Below are positions 47,744 through 60,486 of a stretch of DNA of 64,000 nucleotides, in pieces (the stretch's first letter is position 1; each line of letters opens with the position of its first letter). The notes beneath the pieces were generated by a model. The model did no database searches and was not told where the DNA came from. It saw only the letters and a list, made by a program, of their open reading frames with translations. This stretch comes from Plenodomus lindquistii (taxonomy: Eukaryota; Ascomycota; Dothideomycetes; Pleosporales; Leptosphaeriaceae), in NCBI GenBank assembly GCA_025504975.1, contig JANUWI010000018.1, positions 806,001 to 870,000 of the forward strand. Reading direction: 5' to 3'. Both the position numbers and the translations under genes were made by a program.

Positions 47744-48589
47744 CTAGAGTGGCTTTCGCGCAGTACATACAACCCTCGGGACGCAAAGAGCTGCTCCCAG
47801 GGCGGACTCTTTGTATGCCTCCTCCACAAGCTCAAAGTACTTTTTCGCCGCGTCTGGCTTCCCTAGCTTTACTAGGCCCTGTGCAAACTCCTCCGCTGTC
47901 AAAAGATGCTGATCATTGAATGCTCTTGCCAGCCCGAGCGGATCGCCTACAAAATCCGCCCTTGCGTCTTGAAACCCCTCGTCGAGGAAGAATTCGGGGA
48001 GTTTTACTGTCCAATCATGCCGACCTCCTGCCCAGGACCAATCTCTCAGTTGATCCAAGGCTGGCGTCTGCTGAGTCGCGTCGACTTTCTTGATGCTCAT
48101 ATTCACTGTGTCGAGCTCGTCCCACTGGAGATATCCGCCTGGCTTCAACAACTTTCGCAAGTTGCGAATGATGGGCCCAGGACTCTCATTCTCCACGACT
48201 ACGACCAGGAGCCGCGTGTGCACCAAGTCGAATTTGCCTAGCATATCTTCTGGTGGCTCCTCGAACACATTCCAGTGCCGGGTAGTAACATTGCTGGGCA
48301 GCTAGGCTTGTGGAGGTGATTGTTCTAGATTATAGTCTAGCGCTTCGATATGTGCCTTTGGAAATTCCGCAGATACGTCAATGGCCCACAGGCCTGTTCC
48401 TGATGCGACTTCGGCGATCGCAGGTGCGGGAGGAAGATGCGGGGGAATGGAGGGATGAATATTGTACCCGAGGGCAGCCTTCCAGAGGTAAAACTGTACG
48501 TTAAGACGGCTGGCAGCGGCGTGGCTTCGATCGCGGTTCAAGATGTAACCGTGCCCATTGGTCAGGCTCCAGTCTTGAGATTCTCTCAT
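47744..48589 (-). CDS. SAM-dependent methyltransferase (LaeA/UbiE-like), interrupted by an in-frame TAG
   Basis: A single-exon class I methyltransferase of about 281 codons; the start at 48589 gives MRESQDWSLTNGHGYILNRD. SAM motif I is IAEVASGTGLWAIDVS, and LVHTRLLVVVVENESPGPII with LRKLLKPGGYLQWDELD are motifs IV-V. TAG at 48302-48304 interrupts EQSPPQA*LPSNVTTRHWNV. The family-typical WNVFEEPPEDMLGKFDLV follows in the same frame, so the gene carries one nonsense codon. Trp fits best, since relatives often have a W before LP-N. The truncated product would keep motif I but lose the rest of the fold. It converges on the short-chain dehydrogenase with only 49 bases between their stops, and diverges from the next dehydrogenase. 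A small-molecule methyltransferase role is likelier than a regulatory one. Confidence 0.82.
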
Positions 48590-49255
48590 TGTCGGGGGAA
48601 ATCTTGAACGAGGGAACAATGCATTCAGGCAACGTATTGAGACCACTTCCAGCACACGGCCATTATTGTCGTTTCCACCCCGTCATGGCCTGATCACCTC
48701 GCGCGACCAACAATACGATCATGGGCCCTTATGGATGCTATTCTAGGGTTTTCCTAATCCGGCGTCGGGCGTCGCGATCGGGCATCGGGCATCGGCTATG
48801 CATGAGCATCTGCAGGAGGGGTGGCCGAGCCGAGCCTATCACAGGCCCGAAAGAGCTCATTCACTGACTAGCTTCTGCCTCTTGTGGCACGGTCTTGTCA
48901 GCCAACTTGCGTTCACCGTGAGACAACAGACCAACCAACTGCTGCGTCTGGTGCTATGATTTTGTCAGCAGGATCGCATTCACGGACTTAGACGCCATTC
49001 GCTTGCGGCGTAACAGTAAATCGCTGACAAACTCACTCGGGCTGAGTTAAGCAAGAGCGCCACCAACAAAGCCAAACAAAGGACACTCGCCTCCGAAATA
49101 GTAGGTGGTACACGACACAGCAAGTACAAAGGGTCGCGTGTTATCCCCGTCACTCTCACCCAATACCGACCTTATCTCTACACACCAATCAAGTAGCTCT
49201 CACTCATCTCCCCACTTCCAATCAAAACTCCACTTATCCCGATCTCATACCCATC
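48590..49255. promoter_or_regulatory. divergent promoter, methyltransferase / second dehydrogenase
   Basis: Noncoding region of about 670 bases. A short GC-rich run of CGGGCATC-like units lies at about 48762-48800. I found no TCGGCCGA here. Confidence 0.4.
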
Positions 49256-50208
49256 ATGGCTTCTTTCCTGATTACTGGTGCTTCCCGAGGCTTGGGACTT
49301 GCGCTCGTCAAGGAACTCGTTTCTCGTCCCAGCTCTCAAGTCAGCAAAGTCATTGCTGCTGTCCGCGGCAGTGCTTCTGACCTGGATGAAGTTGCAAAGA
49401 ACTCTTCTGGGCGAGTGGCGGTGATCAAAATGGACGTCACGGACCAGACCTCTATCAAGAAGGCGGCAGAAGAGACGGGCACCATCCTTGATGGCAAAGG
49501 TCTCGATGTCTTGATCAACAACGCGGGTATCTGCGAATATGCTTCGGCTGGCGTTGCATCGATGTAAGCTCCTGTCGGTCGCTGGATTGAAGTAAGCGAT
49601 TTTCGCGACCATGCGAACTAATGTAATGTAATTAGGGACAACCTCGAAACCAGCTTCACAGTCAACGTCATGGGCGTTCACTGGACGACGCGCGAATTTC
49701 TTCCTCTTCTGAAGAAAGGTGCCATGAAGAAAGTCGTCAACATGTAAGCGACACCTCAGTTCTCCCAATACAATGCTTAATAGTTGACGAACCTAAAAGG
49801 TCGACAACCCTGGGTTCCATCGCTCTCGCGCAATATGCTGTTGCTCTCCCTGCCCCCGCATACAAGATCTCAAAGGCAGCTTTGAACGCGCTGACTGTGC
49901 AATATGCGCTTGATCACCAGGAAGAAGGCTTCACATTCATGGCTCTGAGCCCTGGCGTACGTACCGAAAAACCCGATTCTACACACCGAGCTCAGACTGA
50001 CAATGATTACTAGTGGCTCAAGACTGACCTGGGCGGCGACATTGCCGATCTGACCGCCGAAGAGGGTGCCAAGGCCTCCTTGGACATCATCTTTAACAAA
50101 GGTAAGGAGCTTAATGGCCAGTCGCCAAAGGTGTTTGTCGAAGGTTGGGAGACCGCGGAGAAGTCAAAGTCTTTCAATGTCTATGATGGTACCAACGTTC
50201 CATGGTAG
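49256..50208 (+). CDS. short-chain dehydrogenase (C-factor/sniffer-like), intact
   Basis: Four exons with phase-consistent splices: 49256 to about 49563, then exons beginning with DNLETSFTVNVMGVHW, STTLGSIALAQYAVALP and WLKTDLGGDIADL, and a stop at 50206-50208. The cofactor motif is FLITGASRGLGLALVKEL. LDVLINNAGIC is the NNAG motif, Ser occurs in STTLGSIA, and the active-site Tyr/Lys pair is in PAPAYKISKAALNAL. SPGWLKTDLGG is the family's post-catalytic signature, placing it in the group of small carbonyl reductases related to CsgA/sniffer. No lesion is seen. It may be the right edge of the cluster or a general carbonyl reductase; the absence of the shared palindrome leaves that open. Confidence 0.9.
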
Positions 50209-50515
50209 AACATGTCTGTGCTGCAGAAACTTCCATGTACTGTAAAGAATGTCCCCACATCAAGTGGGTGATCGAATGATGGGTTTGCCAAGATGACGAG
50301 AATAGAAAACAATGCCTAGAGTAAGCCAAATCAAGGCTCATTCCATGTCTTTGCAAGGCTTATGTTCATGTATTGAATATAAGATCAATAATAAGAGTGG
50401 GATATCCCAGAAACGAGTGTGTCTTTCACGACGTGCACATCCGACGTCTCAGGTTGACAAAACCAAATTCGTGAATCTCTACCAGTCACTCGAATCGATA
50501 CGCGGTTCTCCAGCA

Positions 50516-52809
50516 CTACGAATCCATTATAATCCCAGGCTGCTGTGCATAGATAGGGTAAATCCCGGCCGCTTCAAACGGCGGCCAACTCCCCAATTCA
50601 CCAGCAGTCATGTTCCCTTCCAGGAACAACATATCGTTCATGCTACTCACGTTCGCCCAGTCATTTGGAAGCAAAGTCATCATATCCGGCTGACCTTCGA
50701 ACCTGGTTGTTGGCTGCACGGGCGTGTCTATGCTTGCCGAAGAACTCGTTGCCGGCGCCATCGTTGCTATCCTTCTCACTACGCCATCGTCCGAAGTCCA
50801 CTTGCTCATATCAGATTGCTGCTCTCCGCCTCCTGTGCCGTTTTCCGTACTCGTACGCCCCTCAGCCACCTTGGTCCACAGCTGATTGAGGGTCTTTGCC
50901 GCTACATCTGCCATGCTATTTACCTCGGCCAGCATTCTCAGTCGCTTCAGAGCGCTGTGAATGGCTTGCATGCAGACCAATCGCGTCATGCGACAGATCG
51001 TAGCCTGGAGCGGATCCGTCTTCAACGTTCCGGATGGGGGAAGATGCTGTGGCGGGCAGTCCTCTTCGAACATGGGATCGGCGTATAATAACACCAGCAG
51101 TACTGCTGCCTCGAATGTCGTGAACCAGATGATGACCAGTCGTGTGTGGCAGTTTCCGAGCAGACTGTGCAGCTGGCTGATACTTTCCAGCGCGAGTAGA
51201 GCCGCGGCAGCGAGTTTCCGTCTTTGGGAGCTCAAGATGAAGGACTTGTAGACGGGGAGCGGGACGGGTTTTCGCAGGAGCAGAGGTCGGAATATCCAGT
51301 ATATTGAGTCGTAGATGGCGATGTGGAGAAGCTTGCGCTGCAATGGCAGCTTTGGAAACCGTTTGTCCCACGACTCATCTGCATCCGAGAGCGCAAAGGT
51401 AGGAGGTAGCTGGGCAGCATATTGCACACCGAATTTGTCGTACCGTTCTTCTGCGTTGATCACGTCGTAATCAGCTCTTGGGACGGGCCCATGCATGCGC
51501 CAGAAATCAGCCAGCTGGGCTTGGAGGAGGCGTTCTGTAAAAGGATCTGGCGCGTTACGGCCCTTCTCGTTCAAGCCGTCTTCAAACTTCCTGTTGCTGA
51601 TGGAGGATGCTAGCTGTAGCCAGTTCTCATGGATCAAACGTCCGGGATGCGGCGGTATGCGATCGAGTTGGCGCGAAAGTAGGCTATCCCAGATGTACAA
51701 GCAACAAAAGGTTTGTCGCTCCATTTCTTGCTGGGACTTCTCCGAGCCTGTTTGTGACTCTGTACTGGTGCAATGTAGGCCTATGTTGTGTGCTGTGCGT
51801 ATTGCCCGATTTAGAACTTCTCGGAATGAGTCCTTGGCTTCGATCTGGCATTGTAATGCGAGGAAGGCGAGGTGTTGGACTCGGATTAAGGTACCACAAC
51901 TATCCGTCGCCAAAGCAATTGCTTCGAGATTATCCCCTGTTTCATCGCAAATGCTGCGTATTTCGGCCAGGGAAACGCCGCGAATGGAATCCAGAGCGTA
52001 CTCTGGGGACGGAAGGAATTGCAAGGTGTACGAACAAATGCGTAAAAGGAGGACGCCATACTCCACATCTGTTAGAAGTGTTACTCTTTTCAATTTACAC
52101 CATTCCTGGTATCTTGTTAGAAACCACGAGGTTTGCACTAACGGGTCCATCCTGTTCAAGTCCCATGTCAGTATGACAAGAGTTTGAAGGAAGGTGTCTG
52201 AACACGAACCAGTTGACTTCTGCGGCAAAGTATTGTACCAGAAAATCCAGTATCTTTTGAGCCGGCAAGCGCTCCATGTGCCGATGTACCTCATCCGCGA
52301 CCTCGGTGCTGAGCGTGTCATGGACACCTGGAGGTTTGCCCGAAGATCTCAAACCTGCCTGTGCGATAAATGTCAGGAACGCTCTCCAGGGAAGTTCGCC
52401 TTTTACCTTTCGTATCAGAGCCAGAGTATTGCTTTCACTACCCTGAAAGTATCCAAATTCTGTCAGGGAAGGGTCCGCCCACGATTCGGTTGTGGTGCCA
52501 GGTACTGAGGGCTTTGTGAATGCTTCCCATTCGTTGTGCAAGCCCACAGGTCCGTTTCCTCCCCCCCGGTCCTCTGCCTGCACTGGAGGGCTGGTTGTCT
52601 GGGTAGTGTTTGCAGGGTAGTAGAAGCAACCTTCGGTGCGTTGGCGGCGGGTGCAATGGTTGCACGGGTAGCTTCGGTTGCACTACATTCCGAATCTTTG
52701 TATCAGTTCTTGTAAGCTTTCGTAGCACGGCTTTGGCGACACTGACCTTCTGCTTTCTTGTATAACAGGGCACACATGATGAAGTTACACGTTTTCGACT
52801 TGTACTCAT
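50516..52809 (-). CDS. Zn2Cys6 fungal-specific transcription factor
   Basis: A nuclear regulator and the candidate pathway-specific activator of the neighbouring cluster. Three exons: exon 1 from 52809 encodes MSTSRKRVTSSCVPCYTRKQK, and exon 2 continues with CNRSYPCNHCTRRQRTEGC, completing the six-Cys zinc cluster across the splice. I place the last intron at NW|MDPLVQTSWF (near 52200-52160) by phase; its donor is GTTCGT, which is weak. The middle part is the fungal_trans domain (IRTAHNIGLHCTS, CCLYIWDSLLSRQLDRIPPH). The C-terminus is acidic and Ser/Thr-rich (SWPPFEAAGIYPIYAQQPG). No nonsense codon is seen. It ends 308 bases beyond the convergent dehydrogenase stop. Control of the cluster through the TCGGCCGA sites is inference. 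Confidence 0.88.
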
Positions 52810-55800
52810 AATTTAAGCTGACGCTTAGGGGAAGCAAGTGACCTGCATCACGAACGCAGAGGTTACTCTTCTAGGTAGCTAGAAGCACAGAGACGCTTGC
52901 GTGCCTATGCGCGTAAACGATTACATAACAACCACAGAACTTCAACTAGGCTACTCCGGAATGGTAAAAGAGGTTGATTTGAAGAGTGGTTGAGCTCAGA
53001 TCGGGAGAACTCTACGGAAAATAGCAAAGGCACGTTGCGCTAGATCTTACGCTCTGGTGTCATCGAAGCTGCAAAAAGCGTATCCAGATTCACGAACGAT
53101 GCAGACGTTTGGTCGAAGTAGTTGAGAGTGGGAAGGGGCTTGGTGATGAGGCCGTATGTGGAATGGTTGTTGTTGGTTTCTACTCAAGCGCCCGGGTAGT
53201 CCGCAAACCACGTGACTTGCCATCAGACATCCCATTCACCAGCAAGCCGGATAACGTGATTTACAGACTACCCGTGTGCATGAGCAGTTCGATTCCAGCA
53301 GTGGCCGATCTAGTTATTGAACAAGCTCGATGATGATAGCAGATATTGGGATCGTTGCTCCACCATTGTAATTCTTTTGATTTTGCCCTGGTCGTCGTGA
53401 CCGTTTTGTCCCCCAGAAAGACCATGCAGGTCGACGATGATGTGCATACTCTTTAAGATGGCAAATCACGATATGCGAAACATGGCGAGAAACCAGCCAC
53501 CGGTGTGATAGTGCGTACCCTTTTGGTGGGACAGGAAGGCCCAGTAGTCACTTGGGATGCACAGGATGTTCATGCCGTAGGCTACGAAGTTATCGACGTC
53601 TTTGTTGGTGATGTACGTGAGGTTGAACTTCTCGAGCGGGAGGCCTCGTTCCAGATGACCGCGGGTTTCTCAGAGACAGTTCGTCTTTAGCGGCGGAGGC
53701 GTTGTTGTTGTTGTTGTTGTTGATGATGATGAGAAGACCAGAGTCGATTTTCTTCCCTTGGACCGAGGAGAGTCGGTTTAAGCCAGCCCAACGAGCTTTA
53801 TCTGAGCGGCATGGTCTGCTTTCACTGTGAGGTGTAAGAAGAAGCCACCATGAATAAGGAAGTCCATAATAAAACAATGTGTGAGTCGACTTTGAGAGCT
53901 CCGTTACGTGACCAGATTGTGAACAGCAGCTACTTACATGCCGCTCGACCTGTCTGTTGACCATGCGCTGTATCTATGAGCACAAGTGATACGTGAACAC
54001 CAAATGAATCCGAGTCGGTTCAGCTTTCCGGGCCACATGTCAAAGATGAGCTGTCGGGCATGATTCCGCGCATGGACACATTGGTTCATTGCGCAGCCGC
54101 AAGACCGTACGGCGCGAATGCCTAACTTGTGGTCTCCCACCGATTACCAGCAACCCGATGTTGGTCCCCATGGGGAAGACCTATTGCCGTACCTCAACTT
54201 GAACGATGTCCCACCGCTTCCTTGAATCAAGATCTCTGTGACATTGGTCAGGACAGCAAATATTCCGAAATATCCCTGATTTGATTGGAATCATGGTGAA
54301 ATGAGATTCAGTCCATCTCACTCCGTGCCTTTCTCAATTCTTTTTGGTGAGTCAATTCCTTTTCTCGTCATTTCCTGCACTGCTTGAACATGAAGCCTTG
54401 TTTCCCCGACTTTTAGGTAGTGCCCCATATATGTCGATGTGAATGATGGAGGGACGCATCTTAATGAACAACCACAGCGTCATGCTCCACCTTGAATCCC
54501 TTGCCGTCAAGAAGCGTCTTGTTTGATCATAATAAGTATCATCAGAATGCCGACATTAGGAATGAGTCTCTGCGTAGATGAACCGAACGTAATGGGCATG
54601 AACCACAATGCACCATGTGAGCATAACGGCCACTCTCTTATATGTCATTAGTAGACAGCTTCTGCGTCCATGTTCGGCATGTTGAGAGCAACTCGCCGGA
54701 GCTACCACTTGCACATGTGCCAAGGTCCGTTTGCCAAAATCTTCTTGTGGAGTAAACCCTACGCTAGTGAAGGCCGATGGTAGCCACGGAGGTAAGATAT
54801 CTCCACGAGGCTCACAACGTGCGTACTAGATACAGCCTTAAGGCAAGGGCTGCTGGTCTGAGCATATGTGGTTCAGACCAGAGAGCCGCAAGAATGCCGC
54901 CAGAAGGTTCCACTCATTCCATGGGTGGATCTAGCGGACACTACACGTGGACTACAAAAGCGACCGGTGGGCTTGTCCAAGCGGGTCATGGTGATTGTTG
55001 AGTCTCGTGACCGATTATTCACCGGCTTAGCCGCAGCGTCAAGGCTCGATTGCAGATAAGCAGGCCTAAGAGGCAGATACCGAGACTTTTCCAGCTGCCC
55101 TTCCTAGGGAAAACGCCTTGGTGACAAGCTTTGCCGTTGGGGTATCCAGTGACGCGAAGTGAGCTGAGTACAGGGACGGTGGCGGCCCATCTCTGCAGCC
55201 AGGATGCACATATACACCGGAACGTCCGAACCGAATGTCATTGGTAGACAGTAACAGGTAATGGTGGGCTGTATGACGTTGAAGGTCTCGGATTTGGTTC
55301 AACGCGGTGGAATTTGTCGGGTGTTCGGCAGACAAGTCTCGCCGCCGAGAGAGTAGCGGGACTTAGCGCCTTGGGCGGAGCGGAGATGCTTGGACGCATG
55401 CCTCCCACGCCACTAACTTTTCGCCGTTTCCATCCATCTCCTACCCCGCTGTCGTCATTGCGAGGTGAACTCCATCAAAGTACCATCAAAGACCTCCTCT
55501 TGTAGAGAGTGTTCTCATCGCATATGGATGGCTCTTGGAGGCTGCTCGAGATGAACTTTGGGACTGCATGGATTGAGTGGTTCCTCGACCAACGTTAGAA
55601 AAAAATGTGACGTCTGCAGTCCTTCTTAGTCCTCGAACCACACGTCCCAAGATAGTTCCCACTGCGCCAAGCAGATCGATATCTCGGTTCTTGGCTAGCC
55701 ATGGTGTCTGTGCCACCAGAATTCCCAGCCATGGGGTTTAAAGGGAACAAGTCCCCCGGATCTAGATTTCTTGTCTCTCTACAATTCTCTCCTAGCAATT

Positions 55801-55812
55801 AAAATCATCGCT
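52810..55812. other. gene-poor stretch, promoter of ENA ATPase at right
   Basis: Three kilobases without a supported gene. The left end holds the promoter of the Zn2Cys6 factor, and the right few hundred bases that of the ENA ATPase. Open frames such as 53590-53964, 54777-55059 and 55066-55335 have no recognisable features. A (GTT)n(GAT)n microsatellite lies at 53701-53730. Confidence 0.4.
53701..53730. repeat. trinucleotide microsatellite (GTT)7(GAT)3
   Basis: Seven GTT units followed by GAT units on the plus strand, in noncoding DNA. Confidence 0.88.
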
Positions 55813-58800
55813 ATGGGCAAGAAGCAACCTTCAATCGAAGGCCACAAGTCGGGCCAGGCCAACGAGCCTCTATCGAAGCCCGCCCATGCCCTTACCTACC
55901 AACAGGTCATTGAGGAAGCCAAGTGCAACCCCGACGATGGCTTGACCACAGCCGAAGCAAAGGCACGACTCGAAAAACACGGCAACAATGATCTTGGTGA
56001 AGATGGTGGTGTTTCCGCACCCAAGATTCTTCTTCGTCAAGTTGCAAACGCCATGACCCTAGTATGTATGCCGAGTATCCGAGAATACCAATCCTTCTAA
56101 TTCGCACTTCCCCAGATTCTCATCGCGGCCATGGCAGTCAGTTTCGCAATTTCGTCCTGGATTGAAGGTGGTGTAGTAACTGCCATTATCATCCTCAATG
56201 TTGTCATCGGTTTCGTCCAAGAGTTCAACGCTGAAAAGACCATGGACTCTCTTCGATCACTGTCTTCGCCTACAGCATCCGCTGTTCGAGATGGAAGGAC
56301 CGTCACTGTTCCTACTATAGAGGTCGTTCCCGGTGATTTGGTTGAAATGAAGACAGGTGACACCGTCCCAGCCGACGTCAGGTAAGCTACACCCGGCAAC
56401 CCTCATCGTCCTACCTTGCTGACTTTCCAAAGAATCATCGAAGCTGTCAATTTCGAAACCGACGAAGCTCTCCTTACCGGTGAATCCCTTCCTGTCAGCA
56501 AAGATGGTGACGCCGTGTTCAGCGAGGAGACCGGTCCCGGTGACCGGCTCAATGTCGCATATAGCTCTTCCACCGTTACAAAGGGACGCGCACGTGGTGT
56601 TGTCTTCGCCACGGGAATGTACACTGAAATCGGTTCCATCGCTATGTCTCTACGACAAAAGGGTTCCCGCGTTCGCGAAGTCAAGCGAAAGCCTGACGGC
56701 AAGGCGGCACCTCACCGATACGCTCAGGCTTGGACTCTGACTGCTGGCGATGCTGTTGGCCACTTCCTCGGTGTCAACGTCGGAACTCCTCTCCAGAAGA
56801 AGCTCGCTCGCCTCGCTATCCTTCTCTTTGGCGTTGCCGTCGTTTTCGCCATCGTAGTTATGGCTGCCAACAGCTTTTCGAGCAACAAGGAAGTCATCAT
56901 TTACGCTGTAGCCACTGGTCTCAGTATGATTCCTGCTTCACTCACCGTCGTCTTGACAATCACTATGGCCGCCGGTACTAAGCGCATGGTGCAGCGCCAC
57001 GTCATTGTCCGCAACCTAAAGTCGCTCGAGGCCCTTGGTGGTGTCACCGATATTTGCTCCGACAAAACCGGTACCCTCACTCAGGGTAAGATGGTTGCGA
57101 AGAAAGCATGGATCCCCGCAAAGGGCACCTACTCTGTCGGGACTTCCGATGAGCCCCACAATCCCACTGTTGGCGCCCTGTCATTCAATCCCAAGCACCC
57201 ACGACACATCGACCCCGATGTTGACGAGAAGACGGAGACTTACGAGGAACTTTTGGCCGATAACCCACACCTCGTTGATTACCTCAAGGTCGCCTCTCTA
57301 GCCAACTTGGCCAATGTACATCAAACCAGCGAGGGCACATGGAACGCACGTGGTGATCCAACTGAGATCGCCATCCAGGTCTTTGCCTCCCGCTTCAAAT
57401 GGAACCGTCTCGAATACACCTCTGGCGACACGCCCGCCTGGAAGCAGCTTGCCGAGTTCCCCTTTGATTCCGATGTCAAGAAGATGTCCGTCGTCTTCGA
57501 GGAAACTGCCAGCTCCAAGAAATACGTCTTCACCAAGGGTGCCGTCGAGCGAGTCATCTACTCCTGCTCCCACGTCTTTAACGGCGAGGAAGAAGGCGCT
57601 GTTGAACTCGATGATGACTACCGCGAGGAAATCCTGGCCAACATGGAATCTCTCGCAGCTCTCGGTCTCCGTGTGCTCGCGCTCGCCAGCAAAGACTATG
57701 ACGGTCCTGAAATCATCAAGGGTGAGGAAATCGATCGTAAGAAGATTGAGGAGAACCTCATCTTCCGTGGTCTCGTTGGTTTGTATGATCCTCCCAGGCC
57801 CGAGACAGCTGGATCTGTTCGCCAGTGCCAGAAGGCTGGTATCGAAGTCCACATGCTTACTGGTGATCATCCCGGAACTGCCCGTGCCATCGCTGCCGAA
57901 GTTGGTATTCTCCCATCAAACATGGCTACACTTGGAAAGGAAGTTGCAGACGCCATGGTTATGACTGCTACCCAATTTGACAGGCTCACTGACGAGCAAG
58001 TTGACGCTCTTCCACTACTCCCGCTTGTCATCGCTCGTTGCGCACCAAACACCAAGGTCCGCATGATCGATGCTCTGCACCGACGCAAGGCTTTCGCCGC
58101 CATGACTGGTGATGGTGTCAATGATTCTCCATCGCTCAAGCGCTCGGATGTTGGTATTGGTATGGGCACAGGATCTGATGTCGCCAAGGATGCATCCGAT
58201 ATTGTTCTGACTGATGACAACTTCGCCTCCATTCTCAACGCTATCGAGGAAGGCCGCCGTATGTTCGACAACATCCAGAAGTTCATCCTCCACTTGCTTG
58301 CCCAGAACATCGCTCAGGCTTGCGTCTTGCTCATCGGTCTTGCCTTCAAAGACGACAGCGGCTTCTCCGTGTTCCCTGTCTCACCCGTCGAAGTCATGTG
58401 GATCATCATGGTCACATCCAGTTTGCCTGATATGGGTCTTGGTTTCGAGATCGCAGCTCCGGACATCCTGAACCGACCTCCCCAGAACGTAAGTCCACAT
58501 ATCATCCCCCATCGAAGAATGATCATATACTAAGAATTTCCAGCTCAAACGTGGTGTCTTCACCCTCGAAGTCATGGTCGATATGCTCGTCTACGGCCTC
58601 TGGATCGCCGCCCTCTGCCTCGGAGCCTTCTCCCTCGTTATGTTCGGCTTTGGTGACGGTAACCTTGGAGCAAACTGTAACGAGGACTACAACCCTACCT
58701 GTGAGACCGTCTTCCGCGCTCGTGCGACAACATTTGCCTGCCTTACCTGGTTCTCGCTGTTCCTTGCGTGGCAGATGTTGGACATGCGCCGCTCATTCTT

Positions 58801-59170
58801 CGCCATGCAGCCACACTCCAAGAAGTACTTCACTCAGTGGGCCATTGACGTCTGGCGCAACAAGTTTCTCTTCTTCTCCATCATGTTCGGTTTCGTCACC
58901 ATTTTCCCTGTTTTGTATATCCCTGTCATCAACGATAAAGTGTTCAGGCACCACGGCATCAGCTGGGAGTGGGGCATCGTCTTCATTGCAACCTTCCTCT
59001 TCTTCCTCGGTATCGAGACCTGGAAGTGGGGCAAGCGTGTCTTCTTCAGGAGACGTGAGGCGCAACAAGGTGGCCGACGAGGCTCGATTGATCTTGAGCA
59101 GAAGGTGTTTGAGCGATATCTCAGCACGGCCATCAGTACCGTCAGTGAGAGCGATGAGAAGAAGACATGA
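55813..59170 (+). CDS. ENA: ENA-type P-type ATPase (Na+/K+ efflux, P2D)
   Basis: Pumps Na+ (and K+) out of the cell at the plasma membrane, important in salt and high pH. Four exons (55813-56061, 56116-56381, 56433-58488 and 58544-59170) give 1,065 residues, normal for fungal ENA pumps, and all phases agree. The cation-ATPase N-terminal domain is HALTYQQVIEEAKCNPDDGL. TGES lies at residues 187-190, IYAVATGLSMIPASLTVVL is helix 4, the phosphorylated Asp is in CSDKTGTLTQGK (382-386), nucleotide-binding MTGDGVND is around 729-736, and the late helices follow WIIMVTSSLPDMGLGFEI. The Glu/Asp-rich insert after the phosphorylation site and the wide C-terminal helices fit P2D rather than SERCA. It is intact, with none of the lesions seen in the cluster. 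Upstream control is not evident. Confidence 0.95.
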
Positions 59171-60486
59171 GTTCACGATTGATATCCTTTTGCGCGCCGC
59201 TGTCCGCGTTTACGATAGTGCAGTTTGTAGTTCCCAGATTGAGGAACGATCCCACGAGACAGGCTTGGTCCTGATGAGAAATGGGAGTTTTTGCGTTGCA
59301 TAGCTTGCGATACCTATCTGCCTTCATGGCTGCTACATGCGTAGCTGGAGGCTTTCCTATTTGTTAGATACACCTATGATAGTAAATGAGATATCCTGAA
59401 ATCATTGTCATCCAGCGCCCATGTGAACACGAGCGAAACGCAGAAGCGGTCGCGAAACTTCCCTAGATCGCGCAAAATGCCGTAAATGATTCGCGATAAA
59501 TGGCCATCTAACCACGATAAGCAGTCTTCCTAATCTCACTACAGTTCCGAATCGTAGAGGGCTCTGTGTGCAAGGCTGCGTGTAGAGGTGCATCCTTAGG
59601 CATCATTGCTGCCAACGATGATCGGCCCACTCCGCTTGTGCCAGGCATTTCCGCTCCACTGCCGCCGAGGCCCAAAAATGGACTTTGGCCGCACCAAGAC
59701 CGACACGCTCGGCGCGACTTTAGTGGCTTGTTGGCTCCATGCGATTGCATCAGCCCAGCCCTTCATCAGGGTCCATGCGCATTGTTGGTGCATTTTCTTT
59801 AGGATGGCGTGATGGATGCTGACGGCGGCTGCATGCAAGAGATAAGCGGAGTGACTGAAAGTTCGGTTGGAAATTGGGGCATGTCGGATTATGTTCTGAT
59901 GGGCGTGAGGATGCTTACAGTCTCAAAACCGTCGATGAGTTTTGCAAGCTGCTCTCAGAGGCCAATTTAGAATGTCGTGCTTCCGATGGAGAGTGTTGTC
60001 AGGAGTTTATCGAGCGGAGCGTCGTCGGAGCGCATTCTGATTCGCCAGACAGTACGACTGGATTACGCGTGTTGAGAACGTACGGTACGGTACACACGTT
60101 GGGACTAAAGTAGATACGACCCCACGTGCCTTCCCGCCAAGTTCATCAAGCAGTGGCGGCAAAGCGTGGCTGTGGAGGCTGGGGGCTGAAATGTGGTGGT
60201 GGTGGTCATTATTGATTGCGGGGAGGCTTACAGACTGATAAGGCCGAGGTAGATCCTCAACATCGCCGCGTGGCAGTGGCACTCGTTTATGTTACCTGTT
60301 ACGCAGCTGTCAGATGTCTCTTCGTTTGTCATACAAGCTTGCTGTTGTCAAAAATCGAGTCTCCTCGCGTGCGACGGCGGACTGCATAACCGGAAGAACC
60401 CAGAACGAAGACGCAGCATACCGTGCCGGCTCTCCCGGTGACGTTCCGTTCCACGGACCAACATCGTCAACCGTTGTATTGTAGCC
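59171..60486. other. intergenic, no gene supported
   Basis: 3' flank of the ENA ATPase and promoter of the RING gene. Overlapping short frames at 59408-59838 and 59874-60282 on both strands lack motifs. Confidence 0.4.

Noticed and set aside
27917..48304. A reassigned stop codon in the nuclear code
   Set aside because: All three stop codons (TAA, TAG and TGA) occur as interruptions, and the intact genes in the same window end on ordinary stops, so a code change does not fit.
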